A stretch of DNA of 64,000 nucleotides from Saccharospirillaceae bacterium (lineage in GTDB: Bacteria; Pseudomonadota; Gammaproteobacteria; Pseudomonadales; Oceanobacteraceae). The notes under the pieces were generated by a model that worked only from the letters and a program-made list of their open reading frames with translations, was not told the DNA's origin and did no database searches. The position numbers and the translations under genes were made by a program. This document shows positions 19,554 to 28,654 of the stretch, one piece after another; positions within the stretch are counted from its first letter, which is position 1; each line of letters starts with the position of its first letter. The stretch is from assembly GCA_022448365.1 (NCBI GenBank), contig JAKVCS010000003.1:434001-498000 (forward strand), given 5' to 3'.

Positions 19554-19582
19554 ACAAACCCCAGCTAAAAGCCGGGGTTTGT
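19554..19582 (-). terminator. Rho-independent terminator of the chalcone-isomerase-like gene
   Basis: ACAAACCCC and GGGGTTTGT form a 9-bp stem extended by GCT/AGC after a single mismatch, with a three-base loop. It lies about 50 bp downstream of the minus-strand stop at 19631 and upstream of the kinase gene, so it should insulate the two. Confidence 0.7.
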
Positions 19583-19630
19583 CACCAGTCTGAACCTTGA
19601 TTCAAACCAGAGTGGTCGACGCTGGCTCAA

Positions 19631-20191
19631 TCAGCTGTCGAGCATGTTATCTTTCAAGCGATTCTGAATCGGGTCTTCCGACAACCAGATTCCAAACAGC
19701 GCCTGCTTGAATTTCAGTCCTTTTACGTTGGATTTAGACTCACCGTTACGATACACAGTGACACCGGAACCTGGCTCATACACCAGATCAAAAGTATCAC
19801 CCTCTTCTACCGCGTCCTGAAATGCGGTGATCAGCTCTTCCACTTCGGCTTCGATTGGCGCAACGTTACCGCCAGTCGAACGAACAAAACCGTCGCGGGT
19901 GGAATCCGACATACGCTTGGAGTTAATCATACTTGAGACGATCTGCAGACGAATCGCCATTGGTTCATCAGCAGCAATGATTTCCTCGGCATTTCGATTG
20001 GTTTTTGGCAAATACAATGACGCCACGTAAATATCCATAAAGAACTTGGTACGAATGCCAACACCGTTCAGCACCAGCTGCTGTTGATCGACAGAAAGTG
20101 TTTCGGCCACTTTAACACCAGCAACCTCTTTCGCGGATGCCAGGGGGGATAAACTGAGAACCAGAGCCAGGCTCATGAGAAAACGCATCAT
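19631..20191 (-). CDS. Chalcone isomerase-like exported protein
   Basis: 186 residues with a cleavable signal peptide (MMRFLMSLALVLSLSPLASA). The mature part is a bacterial Chalcone_3-type domain: VNGVGIRTKF-like strand (LVLNGVGIRTKFFMDIYVA), YLPKTNRNAEEI, and the C-terminal FKQALFGIWLSEDPI that typifies this family of periplasmic proteins. True chalcone isomerase activity is not expected; bacterial members are of unknown function, and the fold is known to bind small hydrophobic ligands. The start at 20191 has AAGGA 8 bp upstream and restores the signal peptide; the open frame extends to 20269 without support. A terminator follows the gene. Confidence 0.88.
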   Translation of the reverse strand: MMRFLMSLALVLSLSPLASAKEVAGVKVAETLSVDQQQLVLNGVGIRTKFFMDIYVASLYLPKTNRNAEEIIAADEPMAIRLQIVSSMINSKRMSDSTRDGFVRSTGGNVAPIEAEVEELITAFQDAVEEGDTFDLVYEPGSGVTVYRNGESKSNVKGLKFKQALFGIWLSEDPIQNRLKDNMLDS

Positions 20192-20326
20192 GTGAGAATC
20201 CTTTATGTTTGTTGTTATCAGTAGAACGTTCGCAGCCGCCTTTATAGTTACCACCCGGTACAAATGCAAGCACTATCTTGCCGATCCGTACAATCAACGT
20301 GTGGATCAATACAGCCTGAAAAGCAC

Positions 20327-20683
20327 TTACATCCAGTGGGGTAAAAACACCACAACAGCAACAACCAAAGCTCCGATTGCAGACAGCAACACGGCTCCGG
20401 CAGCCACATCTTTGGCTTTACCTATAAGAGGATGATGTTCCGGATGTATTGCATCTGCCAGTGCTTCTAAAGCGGTATTCATACCCTCCAGTGCCAAAAC
20501 CAACGTGATTGTCAGGATAACAACCAGCCATTCCCAGCGACCCAGCCCAGTGAGGAACCCGGCGATGCCCACCACAACGACAGCCAGCAAGTGAATCTGC
20601 GCGTGAGTTTCGGTGCGGAACAGAGTCCATAGACCGTTGAAAGCACAGCCAAAGCTGTTAAGGCGGTTTTTTATCCAGTGCAT
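20327..20683 (-). CDS. dgkA: Diacylglycerol/undecaprenol kinase family protein (DgkA type)
   Basis: Small membrane kinase of 118 residues. It phosphorylates diacylglycerol (or undecaprenol in some relatives) at the inner membrane, recycling lipid left by osmoregulated glucan synthesis. The signature is ALEGMNTALEALADAI, equivalent to the E-x-x-N-x-A-x-E active-site helix, followed by HPLIGKAKDVAAGAVLL. Three transmembrane helices lie at about 34-50, 53-70 and 96-115. ATG 20683 is chosen: the frame is open to 20740 but that extension runs across a terminator hairpin and has no homologous character. Whether the substrate is diacylglycerol or undecaprenol cannot be told from sequence alone. Confidence 0.87.
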   Translation of the reverse strand: MHWIKNRLNSFGCAFNGLWTLFRTETHAQIHLLAVVVVGIAGFLTGLGRWEWLVVILTITLVLALEGMNTALEALADAIHPEHHPLIGKAKDVAAGAVLLSAIGALVVAVVVFLPHWM

Positions 20684-20704
20684 AAACTCGTCAGTAACAC
20701 AAAA

Positions 20705-20731
20705 GGCCCTGGTGCATCGAGCAGCAGGGCC
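20705..20731 (-). terminator. Rho-independent terminator after the DMP19/DUF4375 gene
   Basis: GGCCCTG and CAGGGCC form a 7-bp stem, extended inside by TGC/GCA after one mismatch. On the minus strand it is followed by TTTTGTGTT. It lies 22 bp after the stop at 20753 and before the dgkA start, so the two genes are probably transcribed separately. Confidence 0.65.
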
Positions 20732-20752
20732 AGACAACAATACAGTCCAAAA

Positions 20753-21217
20753 TCAGCGGAATTCTTTCAGATTTTTCGCGACAAACTTTAGCGTCAGCTC
20801 GACCAGATTTTCACCGGCATCATAAAAGCGATCATCGAGTTCAGCGATATCGTCAGCGCGCTCGCTTTCGATATGATCGAACATCTCGATGCGTTCGTCT
20901 TCATCAATAGGTACATGACGATTGTCAAAGAAACCGACTAATTTATCGAGTAAGCCGAAGGCCTCTTTGGCCTTAATGGCTTCCAACGCCAGCAACGTGT
21001 CATCGGCTTTGGCACCAACATCGTGGTGGATGAACTGCACAAAACCCCCGTTTTCCATTTCGCGAAGCAAATGGTCGATACAAAACACTACTTTTTCAGC
21101 AAGGCTGAGCGATTCGTATCCCTGATCCGCTTCTTTGTCATAGATCACATCAGTAATCTGAAGAAATGAATCAGTTTCATCAGCGACATCCAGCGCCGCC
21201 TGAATCTCCATGTTCAT
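20753..21217 (-). CDS. DMP19/DUF4375-family protein
   Basis: Cytosolic acidic protein of 154 residues. The block SLAEKVVFCIDHLLREMENGGFVQF followed by H-H-D and LLALEAIKAKEAFGLLDKLV matches the DMP19/DUF4375 pattern (ID.LereVnNGGF.QFf...... t.eALe.IgA). The family includes proteins proposed as DNA mimics because of their acidic surface; whether this one binds a DNA-binding protein is unknown. Acidic residues concentrate at 105-140. It is a single-gene unit closed by the terminator at 20705-20731. Confidence 0.7.
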   Translation of the reverse strand: MNMEIQAALDVADETDSFLQITDVIYDKEADQGYESLSLAEKVVFCIDHLLREMENGGFVQFIHHDVGAKADDTLLALEAIKAKEAFGLLDKLVGFFDNRHVPIDEDERIEMFDHIESERADDIAELDDRFYDAGENLVELTLKFVAKNLKEFR

Positions 21218-21361
21218 AAGGTCTTACTCGTTTCTCTCTTGAATAAAAAGGTAAATCCACCATAGCTTACACCCCTTTGTTTGACAAAGGTTTTACAAGC
21301 TTTATCTGAGATAGGCTCAATTGGCGTATTTACCCAATATCAGAGGAACCAACTAGCTGCG

Positions 21362-22264
21362 TCAATCAAGCTTCAACAGTTCCAGTATTTTTTCGGCAGT
21401 TTGCTGCGGTTGCTCCATCGGGAAACAATGGCTGTTACCAAACATCTGCCAACGGATATTACTGTTTACCCGCGCTGCGCGGCGCGCAGACCGCTGAATA
21501 AACCCGTAACTGTCATTTGCAACCAGAATATCAACCGGTATTTTAATCTGGCGAACGGCGTGCCAGAGACCTCGTGGATAAGACCCGAAAATAGCGCCTT
21601 CCCAACGCGGATTGCAGCTCAGGGTACACTCACCATCGCGACACTGACTACCGTCTTCAACAAATGCCTTCAGAACATCTTCTCGCCAGTTACGATAAAG
21701 GCCCTTTTCTTTTAACTCATTAAACATGGCTTCCTGATCAGGCCAGGATTGCCGACGATTGGTTACCGAGCGCACCAATGCACTGCGCTTCCAGATACCA
21801 GTTGTGCGTGATATCTGCTGCGCTAATACAATTTCTGGTGAAAACAGCACCGGATCGAGAAGAATGATCCGACTGAATAATTTTGGATCGCGGGCCGCTG
21901 CCAACAATGTCATCACGCCTCCCATGGAGTGGCCAATGCCCACTACCGGCTTTCCGGCCGGATTATTTTGACGTAACGCATCCGCGACTGCGGCGGCCAT
22001 TGCCTGCCAGTCTGGCATACGATGTTTGGGCTGTTCGGACCCTCCATGTCCGGGCAAATCTGTTAACCAAAGCTGAGTTCCTGTTGGCATCTGCTCAGCA
22101 ACCGCAGCCAGAGTAGTGGCACAAAATCCATTGCCATGCAGAAAATGAAGTTGCGGCATATCACCGCACTGACCGGGCCGCTCATATCCCGTTAAACGCT
22201 GAATATGATGACCGCTTTTTACCGGGAAAGACCATGGTTTCAGGGAGTCACGAATAAACGTCAT
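21362..22264 (-). CDS. Alpha/beta hydrolase
   Basis: 300 residues of the alpha/beta hydrolase fold. The oxyanion region is HGNGFCATTL, the nucleophile elbow is VGIGHSMGGVM (Ser in G-H-S-M-G), the acid is in the IPVDILVANDSYG strand, and the histidine is near GNSHCFPMEQP. The cap region contains an unusual cysteine-rich stretch (CRDGECTLSCNPRW). The substrate is not identifiable. ATG 22264 has AAGAGAG upstream; the frame is open to 22288. The gene appears monocistronic. Confidence 0.85.
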   Translation of the reverse strand: MTFIRDSLKPWSFPVKSGHHIQRLTGYERPGQCGDMPQLHFLHGNGFCATTLAAVAEQMPTGTQLWLTDLPGHGGSEQPKHRMPDWQAMAAAVADALRQNNPAGKPVVGIGHSMGGVMTLLAAARDPKLFSRIILLDPVLFSPEIVLAQQISRTTGIWKRSALVRSVTNRRQSWPDQEAMFNELKEKGLYRNWREDVLKAFVEDGSQCRDGECTLSCNPRWEGAIFGSYPRGLWHAVRQIKIPVDILVANDSYGFIQRSARRAARVNSNIRWQMFGNSHCFPMEQPQQTAEKILELLKLD

Positions 22265-22485
22265 TACTGCTCTCTTAGATCGATACAATTTCGTTCACGG
22301 ACACAGGATCCGAAACTGGCACGCAATGTTACATCAGTCGATCCGATAAATAATAGCTGAAAACACACAGGCCCAATCAAAGGTCAATCATTCGTTAAAA
22401 ACGGCAACACCCACTTAAACACGTTCTTTGTCAGCAATGCCCAAACAACTCAACCAAATGGCTCAAAAAATATACAACTAAAGGA

Positions 22486-22513
22486 TTGCAGCCGCAGTGT
22501 TTTGCTCTATTCT
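22486..22513 (+). promoter_or_regulatory. Candidate sigma70 promoter for the small gene at 22546
   Basis: TTGCAG (22486-22491) and TATTCT (22508-22513) are separated by 16 bp. The predicted start of transcription near 22520 would leave a leader of about 26 bases containing the ribosome-binding site. The 200 bp upstream are AT-rich and contain nothing else I can identify. Confidence 0.4.
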
Positions 22514-22545
22514 GGGGAAGACAACAAGAAGGGAGAGAACTGACA

Positions 22546-22749
22546 ATGACGTCTGCCGCAGTATTATCCGCATTAGAATCCAATCGACGTTACACCGACT
22601 TTAAAGATGCTAAATCCCGTCTGGGGCAAGCCCAACGAGATCTTGAGGCGAGAGTAATCGACGATCAGGAATACCACCAAATCGCCGAAGATTGTCTCAA
22701 AATTATTCGTTCCAGTGAGAACCACCAGCACGACGCCAGCACAGCCTAA
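22546..22749 (+). CDS. Small protein of unknown function
   Basis: 67 residues, mostly helical and charged, with a short core AKSRLGQAQRDLEARVI and a single cysteine in EDCLKII. No signal peptide or membrane segment. I do not recognise a family. GGGAGAG lies upstream of ATG 22546; the frame is open from 22486 but the upstream part overlaps the candidate -35/-10. The gene converges on miaE with only 3 bp between stop codons. Coding is supported by the promoter, ribosome-binding site and composition, not by homology. Confidence 0.6.
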   Translation: MTSAAVLSALESNRRYTDFKDAKSRLGQAQRDLEARVIDDQEYHQIAEDCLKIIRSSENHQHDASTA

Positions 22750-22760
22750 AGCTCAGGCTG
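22742..22760. terminator. Short hairpin between convergent genes
   Basis: CAGCCT and AGGCTG pair across 7 bases and cover both stop codons of the convergent pair. The stem is short (6 bp) and no T-run follows on either strand, so termination efficiency is doubtful. Confidence 0.3.
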
Positions 22761-23370
22761 CCGTGGGAATACCACTGTGAAAGCGAAACTCTTCATCAGG
22801 GGTTTCGATTAAGCCTCGTTCCAGTTCCCGGAACATTTGAACTCGTTCATCAATCGGTTCACTGGAATACTGAGCGGCCAGTGCAAGATAGTCCTGATAA
22901 TGACGACCTTCCGAGCGTAGCAATGAACGATAAAACTTCTCCAGCTTGGCATCCAGAAACGGTGCCAGCTTGGCGAATCGTTCACACGAGCGGGCTTCAA
23001 TAAAAGCACCCACAATCAGTACATCGATGAGTTCCTCAGTACCACCTTTGCGCACAGCATCACGCATACCAGAAGCGTATCGGGACGATGAAACGTGGCG
23101 GTACTGGATGCCACGCTCCTTCATAATGTTGACTACCTGCTCAAAATGCAGCAGCTCTTCGCGCGCCAGCTGGCTCATTTTCTTCAGCAGATCTTCACGC
23201 TCAATATGCTTGTAAAGCAGATTCATTGCTGTGCTCGCGGCCTTCTTTTCACAGTTCGCATGATCAATCAGCAGTATTTCCTGTTCCTGCAGCGCACGCT
23301 CCACCCAGCTGTGCGGGGTTTCGCAACCAAGAAAATCATTAATTTCGGCAAGAACTGCTTCGATGCTCAT
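22753..23370 (-). CDS. miaE: tRNA-(ms2io6A)-hydroxylase MiaE
   Basis: Non-haem di-iron monooxygenase that hydroxylates the isopentenyl group of ms2i6A37 in tRNAs reading UNN codons. The 205-residue protein has the ferritin-like helices and ligands of MiaE: NCEKKAASTAMNL, LAREELLHFEQVV, IEARSCERF and SEGRHYQDYLALA. It acts in the cytosol after MiaA and MiaB, neither of which is in this window. It lies between the small gene (convergent) and xni (same strand, 106 bp upstream). Confidence 0.94.
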   Translation of the reverse strand: MSIEAVLAEINDFLGCETPHSWVERALQEQEILLIDHANCEKKAASTAMNLLYKHIEREDLLKKMSQLAREELLHFEQVVNIMKERGIQYRHVSSSRYASGMRDAVRKGGTEELIDVLIVGAFIEARSCERFAKLAPFLDAKLEKFYRSLLRSEGRHYQDYLALAAQYSSEPIDERVQMFRELERGLIETPDEEFRFHSGIPTAA

Positions 23371-23476
23371 AATCAGACTCAGTGATGAAGAAAAACGCTG
23401 CGGATTTTAAGGAAAAGGCCAACCGATAACAATGACGAGTATCAAGGCTGATGTCCGGGGTACACACTTTGCGGCT

Positions 23477-24232
23477 TCACCAGCGCAGATCACTGAGATT
23501 AATCCCCAAAGGTACATCGAGCCGAAGACTCGCCAGGATGCGGGTGAGAATAGCATCCCGCCAGTGCTGCTCGAGTCGCGTCTGTTGTTTGGTATCCAAC
23601 TGATCAAGGCAGGCCAACAAGTGATCAAGTGACCCAAACTGATCCAACAGATGGCCCGCTGTTTTCGGACCAATGCCGGTAACACCCGGCAGGTGATTAG
23701 TACTGTCTCCGGTTAATGCCCAATAATCCACGAGTTGCCGTGGCTGAAGGGCGAATTTCTGCTCGACCATCTGCTCATCGTAAGTAAAACGATCAAAATG
23801 GTTGCGAACCTGGATACGGCTATTAACCAACTGACAGAATCCCTTATCGGTCGATAAGATCATCACTTCCAATCCGGCAAAGGCTGCTTTGTTGGCCAGA
23901 GTTGCAATGACATCGTCCGCTTCCCAACCCGCCATATCGATGCATCTCAGGCCATTTTTTTGAAAATACTGAGTCAGCTGTTCCAGCTGATGGTGCAACG
24001 CCTCCGGCATTGGTGGACGGTTCAGTTTATAGTCTGGATACAGTTGATGACGCCAGGTCTGGCATTTTTGTTCAAACACCATCGCTACGTGACTGGCGTG
24101 AAACTGTTCTGCATTACGTGCAATGGCACTCAAACAACGGCTTTGGGTTGCTTCAATCTGTAACTCGCCCGGAGGAGCAGCAGCGTAGATCCGACGAATC
24201 AGATTCATCGCATCAACAATTAATAAACGCAC
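23477..24232 (-). CDS. xni: Flap endonuclease Xni (exonuclease IX family)
   Basis: Structure-specific 5' nuclease related to the Pol I 5'-3' domain, acting on flaps in replication and repair. 251 residues, the same length as E. coli Xni. Acidic metal-binding clusters are seen at LLIVDAMNLIRRIY, GWEADDVIATLA and ILSTDKGFCQLV, and the helix-hairpin-helix/H3TH motif at GVTGIGPKTAGHLL. The arginine-lysine arch block is YPDYKLNRPPMPEAL. ATG 24232 fits the E. coli start. Confidence 0.93.
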   Translation of the reverse strand: MRLLIVDAMNLIRRIYAAAPPGELQIEATQSRCLSAIARNAEQFHASHVAMVFEQKCQTWRHQLYPDYKLNRPPMPEALHHQLEQLTQYFQKNGLRCIDMAGWEADDVIATLANKAAFAGLEVMILSTDKGFCQLVNSRIQVRNHFDRFTYDEQMVEQKFALQPRQLVDYWALTGDSTNHLPGVTGIGPKTAGHLLDQFGSLDHLLACLDQLDTKQQTRLEQHWRDAILTRILASLRLDVPLGINLSDLRW

Positions 24233-24305
24233 ATGTAAGACCTCAAAGATGAACTGGCCAGCCTGTTACGGCACCGCAGCTGATAACGCCTAAATAACGG
24301 CAATT

Positions 24306-25574
24306 TTAAACCAGTTCGCCACTGGCCTGAATCGCATGGGCGGGCATTAATCCGCTGGTATTGAGTTTTTCGGATAACCAATCTTGATCCTTGCTGCTGA
24401 GGTTGTGAAACTGACGTTTAAGCCGTTGCCAGGTTTGTACCTGAAAACTCTTAGCCACTGATTTGAATGGCGTACCATCAATCTCACCAGCGTAAATAGC
24501 CTCCCCTTTCCAGAAAGCACCTTCATTAAACAACGTCTGCCCCTGTAATTTGTAATTCAGATAAGCTGCCTCATTTTGTTGCATGAGTGGCAGATAGACG
24601 CGGCTGATTTCTGCGAGTAACGGCTGTAAATCATCAAACCAACGGGCCGGGGCATCGGAAATCGCCTGGGAAAAATCGAGTGCCGCCATGCGCAACAACC
24701 ACGCATACGTATTCGGCGCATGGGATTCAATCCATCGCGCGGCCTCTGGGTCCGGTAAATTCATTCCCAACTGTCCGTAGATACTGGCGTCCGCGAGTGA
24801 ATAGCAGTCACCAAACAGGTAAGCACGATGACTGAAAATCGTTTCTAACGCCTGTAACACCCGCAAAAAAGAAGCCTCCAACAACGCATGCGTTGCCGGG
24901 AAGTCTTTGTGCGCCGGAGGCTGACGTTCATCAGGACACCCCGCAATACGATAAGCATTCGGAGCAACACTAAAAAGATATGGCAAGCGTCGAATCTGGC
25001 GGGCACTGAAGAAACGTGCAACAAGAATTTGCAATGGCCCCACAATCGAACGCAGCTCACGACCCAGACGCTGACCCGCATCATTTTCTATCGCAGCAAC
25101 CTTCCAACGATTGTGATGTACCAGATACAACCCCCAATCATCAAAAAATTCTTCGATGAGGCTTTGTAACCAGTTTAATGCGGCGTGATGTCTGGCGGGG
25201 AATACCGACCGCTTAATCGCCAACTGAGTTTGCTGACGTTCAAACCAATCGGCAATGGCGGTTGAGTCGAATAGCGCTTCACCCGCCGGGCCAAAAACAT
25301 ACGGCACCAGCGGGTATTCGTCTTTATCGTCTATGCTAGGCCAGGTCAGTGGTTTAATTCCTGCCACCAGCGCCATTTTATTAATCTGCCCACGAATATT
25401 ATCGAAGGTATTCCCCTGCTCGTATAACAGGCGAAAAGGCACCCCCATATACTGCAGATAATTAACCACCTTTAACGTAAAAGGCGATAACTCCGAGCCA
25501 AGAACCGTCCATAGCTTCTGTTTTTCAGCACGGGTTAAACTCTGAACATCCGGCAAGCGATAGTGAGACGACAT
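24306..25574 (-). CDS. Glutathione S-transferase family protein, extended form
   Basis: 422 residues, about twice the normal GST length. The N-terminal thioredoxin-like domain (about 20-115) contains LGSELSPFTLKVVNYLQYMG and, near its end, DSTAIADWFERQ, the E/D-S-x-x-I glutathione-contact motif. A helical GST-C domain follows (ARHHAALNWLQSL, FGDCYSLADASIYGQLGMNL), then a C-terminal extension (about 330-422) that I do not recognise. There is no catalytic Cys/Tyr I can assign with confidence. ATG 25574 is chosen because GAGAG lies 6 bp upstream; it starts 30 bp after the ABC transporter stop, in the same direction, suggesting co-transcription. Confidence 0.8.
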   Translation of the reverse strand: MSSHYRLPDVQSLTRAEKQKLWTVLGSELSPFTLKVVNYLQYMGVPFRLLYEQGNTFDNIRGQINKMALVAGIKPLTWPSIDDKDEYPLVPYVFGPAGEALFDSTAIADWFERQQTQLAIKRSVFPARHHAALNWLQSLIEEFFDDWGLYLVHHNRWKVAAIENDAGQRLGRELRSIVGPLQILVARFFSARQIRRLPYLFSVAPNAYRIAGCPDERQPPAHKDFPATHALLEASFLRVLQALETIFSHRAYLFGDCYSLADASIYGQLGMNLPDPEAARWIESHAPNTYAWLLRMAALDFSQAISDAPARWFDDLQPLLAEISRVYLPLMQQNEAAYLNYKLQGQTLFNEGAFWKGEAIYAGEIDGTPFKSVAKSFQVQTWQRLKRQFHNLSSKDQDWLSEKLNTSGLMPAHAIQASGELV

Positions 25575-25603
25575 GAGCACTCTCATTAATAATCTGCTAT
25601 TTG

Positions 25604-27403
25604 TTATTCTGCTTCCTGCTGCATTTGCCACAACTGAAAGTAGCGTCCTTTTTTACTCATTAATTCAGCATGACTGCCCTGCTCGATGATCTGACCATCT
25701 TCAAGTACCGCGATGCAATCCGCCTCCACAACCGTCGACAGACGGTGAGCTATGATCAATGCAGTGTGACCTACTGATACATGGCGAATCGCTTCCATAA
25801 TGCCACGTTCGGTGTGAGAGTCGAGAGACGATGTTGCCTCATCGAATACCATTATCGCCGGTCGTTTCAGCAACATCCGGGCAATGGCAACGCGCTGTTT
25901 CTCACCACCGGACAACTTCAGACCACGCTCGCCAACCCGGCTATTCCAACCGTCCTGAGTCTGTGACAATAAATGATCAAGCTGCGCCATACTCATTACC
26001 CGTTGCAGCTCCTCATCGCTGGCATCCGGTTTTGCGTACAGCAGGTTATTCTTCAGGGTATCGTTAAACAGTACCGATTCCTGTGGGACAATCCCCAGCT
26101 GTTGCCGCAGTTGTTGTTGCGGCACCTGATCAATCGCGACCCCATCAATCAGTACCTTGCCCTGATGGGTATCGTAAAAACGGAATAATAATTTAGTCAG
26201 TGTCGATTTACCGGCGCCGCTGCTGCCAACCACCGCCAGGGTTTTTCCGGCCTCGAGCGTCAGATTCAGTTGTTTGAGAATCGGGCGTTCGGCGTTGTAG
26301 GCGAAATCAACGGCCTGAAATTCAACCTTGCCATGATTAACCTCAAGAGGTTCTTTACCGCTGTCAGCGACCGTTGGTATTTCATCGAGCAACTCAAACA
26401 TGCGCTCAATATTGGCCATCGATGCTTTGATTTCACGATACACGAAACCAAGAAAATTCAGTGGCAAAAACAGCTGAAACATAAAGGCATTTACCAGCGT
26501 AAAATCACCAATCGTCATACGCCCGACTAGCACATAATAGGCGGCAAACAACAGCATTGAGGTCATCGCCAGCGTGATGATCAGCGCCTGTCCGGCATTT
26601 AAACCAAACAGGGTCAAACGATTATTACGACGTGCCTGTTCCCAATCTGCCAGTGCACTGTCGTAAGCACTGGCCTCACGGCTTTCAGCAGTGAAATATT
26701 TCACCGTTTCATAATTCAGCAGACTGTCGAGTGCTCGCGCGTGAGTGGCTGAATCTGCCTGGGCTGCCTGACGCACATAGCGGGTTCGCCATTCCGTCAT
26801 TTTTATCGAGTAGGTAACATAGGCCACCACAGCAATCAGAGTGATCAGGGCGAAAACTGGCGGATAATTAACCAACAACAATCCGACCACCAACATCAGC
26901 TCTAATATCGTAGGACCGATATTAAAGACGAAAAATCGCATCAGAAAGCTAATGCCATTGGTACCACGTTCGATATCTCGCTGTAATGCACCAGTCTGAC
27001 GGTCGAGATGAAAACTGAGACTCAGGCTGTGCAAATGGCGAAACAACTTCAGCGACATACGTCGCATTGCCCGTTCGGTTACCCGGCCAAACAACACATC
27101 ACGGATTTCGCCCATCATGACATTCAGAAAGCGAACCGCGCCATAAGCTAACAGTAAACCCAGCGGAAACCAGAGCCACCAATCGTCGGCAACGGCACTG
27201 CTGAATTGGGATAAATGATCAACCTGATGTTTGAGCAGAAACGGCATTCCGACACTGGCTAACTTTGCGGCAACCAGACATGCCAGTGCCAGGACAACCC
27301 GATAGCGATATTCCATCAGATAAGGCCACAGGGTTTTCAGCCAGTAGCCCATGCGCAATTGATCCGGCTCATGGGTGGGAAGCTGGGAATAGGTTTTCAT
27401 CAA
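25604..27403 (-). CDS. ABC exporter, Atm1/HMT type (fused permease and ATPase)
   Basis: Half-transporter of 599 residues forming a homodimer in the inner membrane. Six transmembrane helices occupy about residues 25-310. The ATPase domain has Walker A VVGSSGAGKSTLTKLL, signature LKLSGGEKQRVAIAR, Walker B IMVFDEATSSLD and the H-loop IIAHRLST. The blocks VGERGLKLSGGEKQR and HQGKVLIDG are characteristic of the Atm1/ABCB7/heavy-metal branch. Atm1 relatives export glutathione-based sulfur or metal-thiol compounds. Its pairing with a downstream GST-like gene fits a glutathione-conjugate role, but that is inference. First of two adjacent ATGs is used. Confidence 0.88.
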   Translation of the reverse strand: MMKTYSQLPTHEPDQLRMGYWLKTLWPYLMEYRYRVVLALACLVAAKLASVGMPFLLKHQVDHLSQFSSAVADDWWLWFPLGLLLAYGAVRFLNVMMGEIRDVLFGRVTERAMRRMSLKLFRHLHSLSLSFHLDRQTGALQRDIERGTNGISFLMRFFVFNIGPTILELMLVVGLLLVNYPPVFALITLIAVVAYVTYSIKMTEWRTRYVRQAAQADSATHARALDSLLNYETVKYFTAESREASAYDSALADWEQARRNNRLTLFGLNAGQALIITLAMTSMLLFAAYYVLVGRMTIGDFTLVNAFMFQLFLPLNFLGFVYREIKASMANIERMFELLDEIPTVADSGKEPLEVNHGKVEFQAVDFAYNAERPILKQLNLTLEAGKTLAVVGSSGAGKSTLTKLLFRFYDTHQGKVLIDGVAIDQVPQQQLRQQLGIVPQESVLFNDTLKNNLLYAKPDASDEELQRVMSMAQLDHLLSQTQDGWNSRVGERGLKLSGGEKQRVAIARMLLKRPAIMVFDEATSSLDSHTERGIMEAIRHVSVGHTALIIAHRLSTVVEADCIAVLEDGQIIEQGSHAELMSKKGRYFQLWQMQQEAE

Positions 27404-27465
27404 ATTGTTACTCTACACTGATGTAATGGCGGCCGACTCAGTGCAAGAGTAAGGATCAGAGGACT

Positions 27466-28539
27466 GTGATTCAACGGATTTACCACATTAAACGTGCGTT
27501 ACCGGAATTGTTTGAACTGGAAAGACTGATCGAAACCAGTCATCAACACATCCGCGTCAGCGTTCCTACACACATTACGCAACAGGACGTTCAGTTACCC
27601 TTTTACGTACTGGAGATGGGGTCTAATGCCCCGTTAGCGCCCACATTGGCTTTGATCGGCGGCGTTCACGGTATTGAGCGTATCGGTACTCAGGTTATTT
27701 TGTCATTTCTGCGTACCTTATTGCGGCGATTGGATTGGGACCCGGTTGCCCACGAACAGTTAGCACAGATTCGCCTGGTGATTATTCCGATCGTTAATCC
27801 CGGTGGCATGTGGCGCAACACACGCGCCAATCCGAACGGTGTTGACCTGATGCGTAATGCCCCGGTTGACGCTTTGCACAAAACACCCTTTTTAATCGGC
27901 GGCCAGCGCATCAGTAAACACCTGCCCTGGTTTCGCGGTAAAAAGGATGCAGCCATGGAAGAAGAAAACATTGCACTGACACAAACGATGGCACAGATTT
28001 TCGCCAATCAAAAACATTGCGTCAGCCTGGATTGTCATTCCGGCTTTGGCAGTAAAGACCGCATCTGGTTCCCCTACGCCAAGAGCTTACTACCCTGGCC
28101 AAACCTGGCAGAAGCCTTTGCTTTGACTGAAAAATTTGAACACACCTATCCCAGCCACGATTTATATTTATTCGAACCCCAGGCACTTTCTTACACCACC
28201 AACGGCGATGTCTGGGATTATGTGTATGACCGTTACTGCCAGCAACAACCGAATGGCTTGTATCTGCCGTTAACTCTGGAAATGGGCTCCTGGCTTTGGG
28301 TAAGAAAAAATCCTCGACATTTATTCCGATATCACAGTTTTTTTAATCCCATCCTGCCACATCGTCATCAGCGAATTCTTCGTCGTCATTTCACGCTGAT
28401 GGACTTTCTGATGTCAGCTGTGCGCAGCATGCCAAGCTGGGCGCCAGTCAATAGCAGCCATAAAGCCGAATTGTACCGTCGCGCGCTTGAACGCTGGTAT
28501 CCTGAATCACTGCATCAAACCTCTGTGACGGGTACATGA
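27466..28539 (+). CDS. M14-family zinc carboxypeptidase-like protein
   Basis: 357 residues. Zinc ligands of the M14 fold are visible as H-x-x-E in GGVHGIERIG, and the later histidine in SLDCHSGFGSKD. The substrate-binding arginine block is NPNGVDLMRNAP, and the catalytic glutamate is probably in PLTLEMGSWLW. There is no signal peptide, so it is cytosolic, like succinylglutamate desuccinylase-type and other atypical M14 members. The start is GTG 27466, with AAGGA 10 bp upstream. It is divergent from the ABC exporter with only 62 bp between. Substrate unknown. Confidence 0.8.
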   Translation: MIQRIYHIKRALPELFELERLIETSHQHIRVSVPTHITQQDVQLPFYVLEMGSNAPLAPTLALIGGVHGIERIGTQVILSFLRTLLRRLDWDPVAHEQLAQIRLVIIPIVNPGGMWRNTRANPNGVDLMRNAPVDALHKTPFLIGGQRISKHLPWFRGKKDAAMEEENIALTQTMAQIFANQKHCVSLDCHSGFGSKDRIWFPYAKSLLPWPNLAEAFALTEKFEHTYPSHDLYLFEPQALSYTTNGDVWDYVYDRYCQQQPNGLYLPLTLEMGSWLWVRKNPRHLFRYHSFFNPILPHRHQRILRRHFTLMDFLMSAVRSMPSWAPVNSSHKAELYRRALERWYPESLHQTSVTGT

Positions 28540-28654
28540 CGGCCGGATCGGGTAAATAAGCGTAAGGACAAGGCTCCGCAGTATGATCGCGGTCACAAAT
28601 GATGAAAAATTGCGTATAGTAGCCACCTGTTTTTTTATAGTTAAGTTTGGTTCC

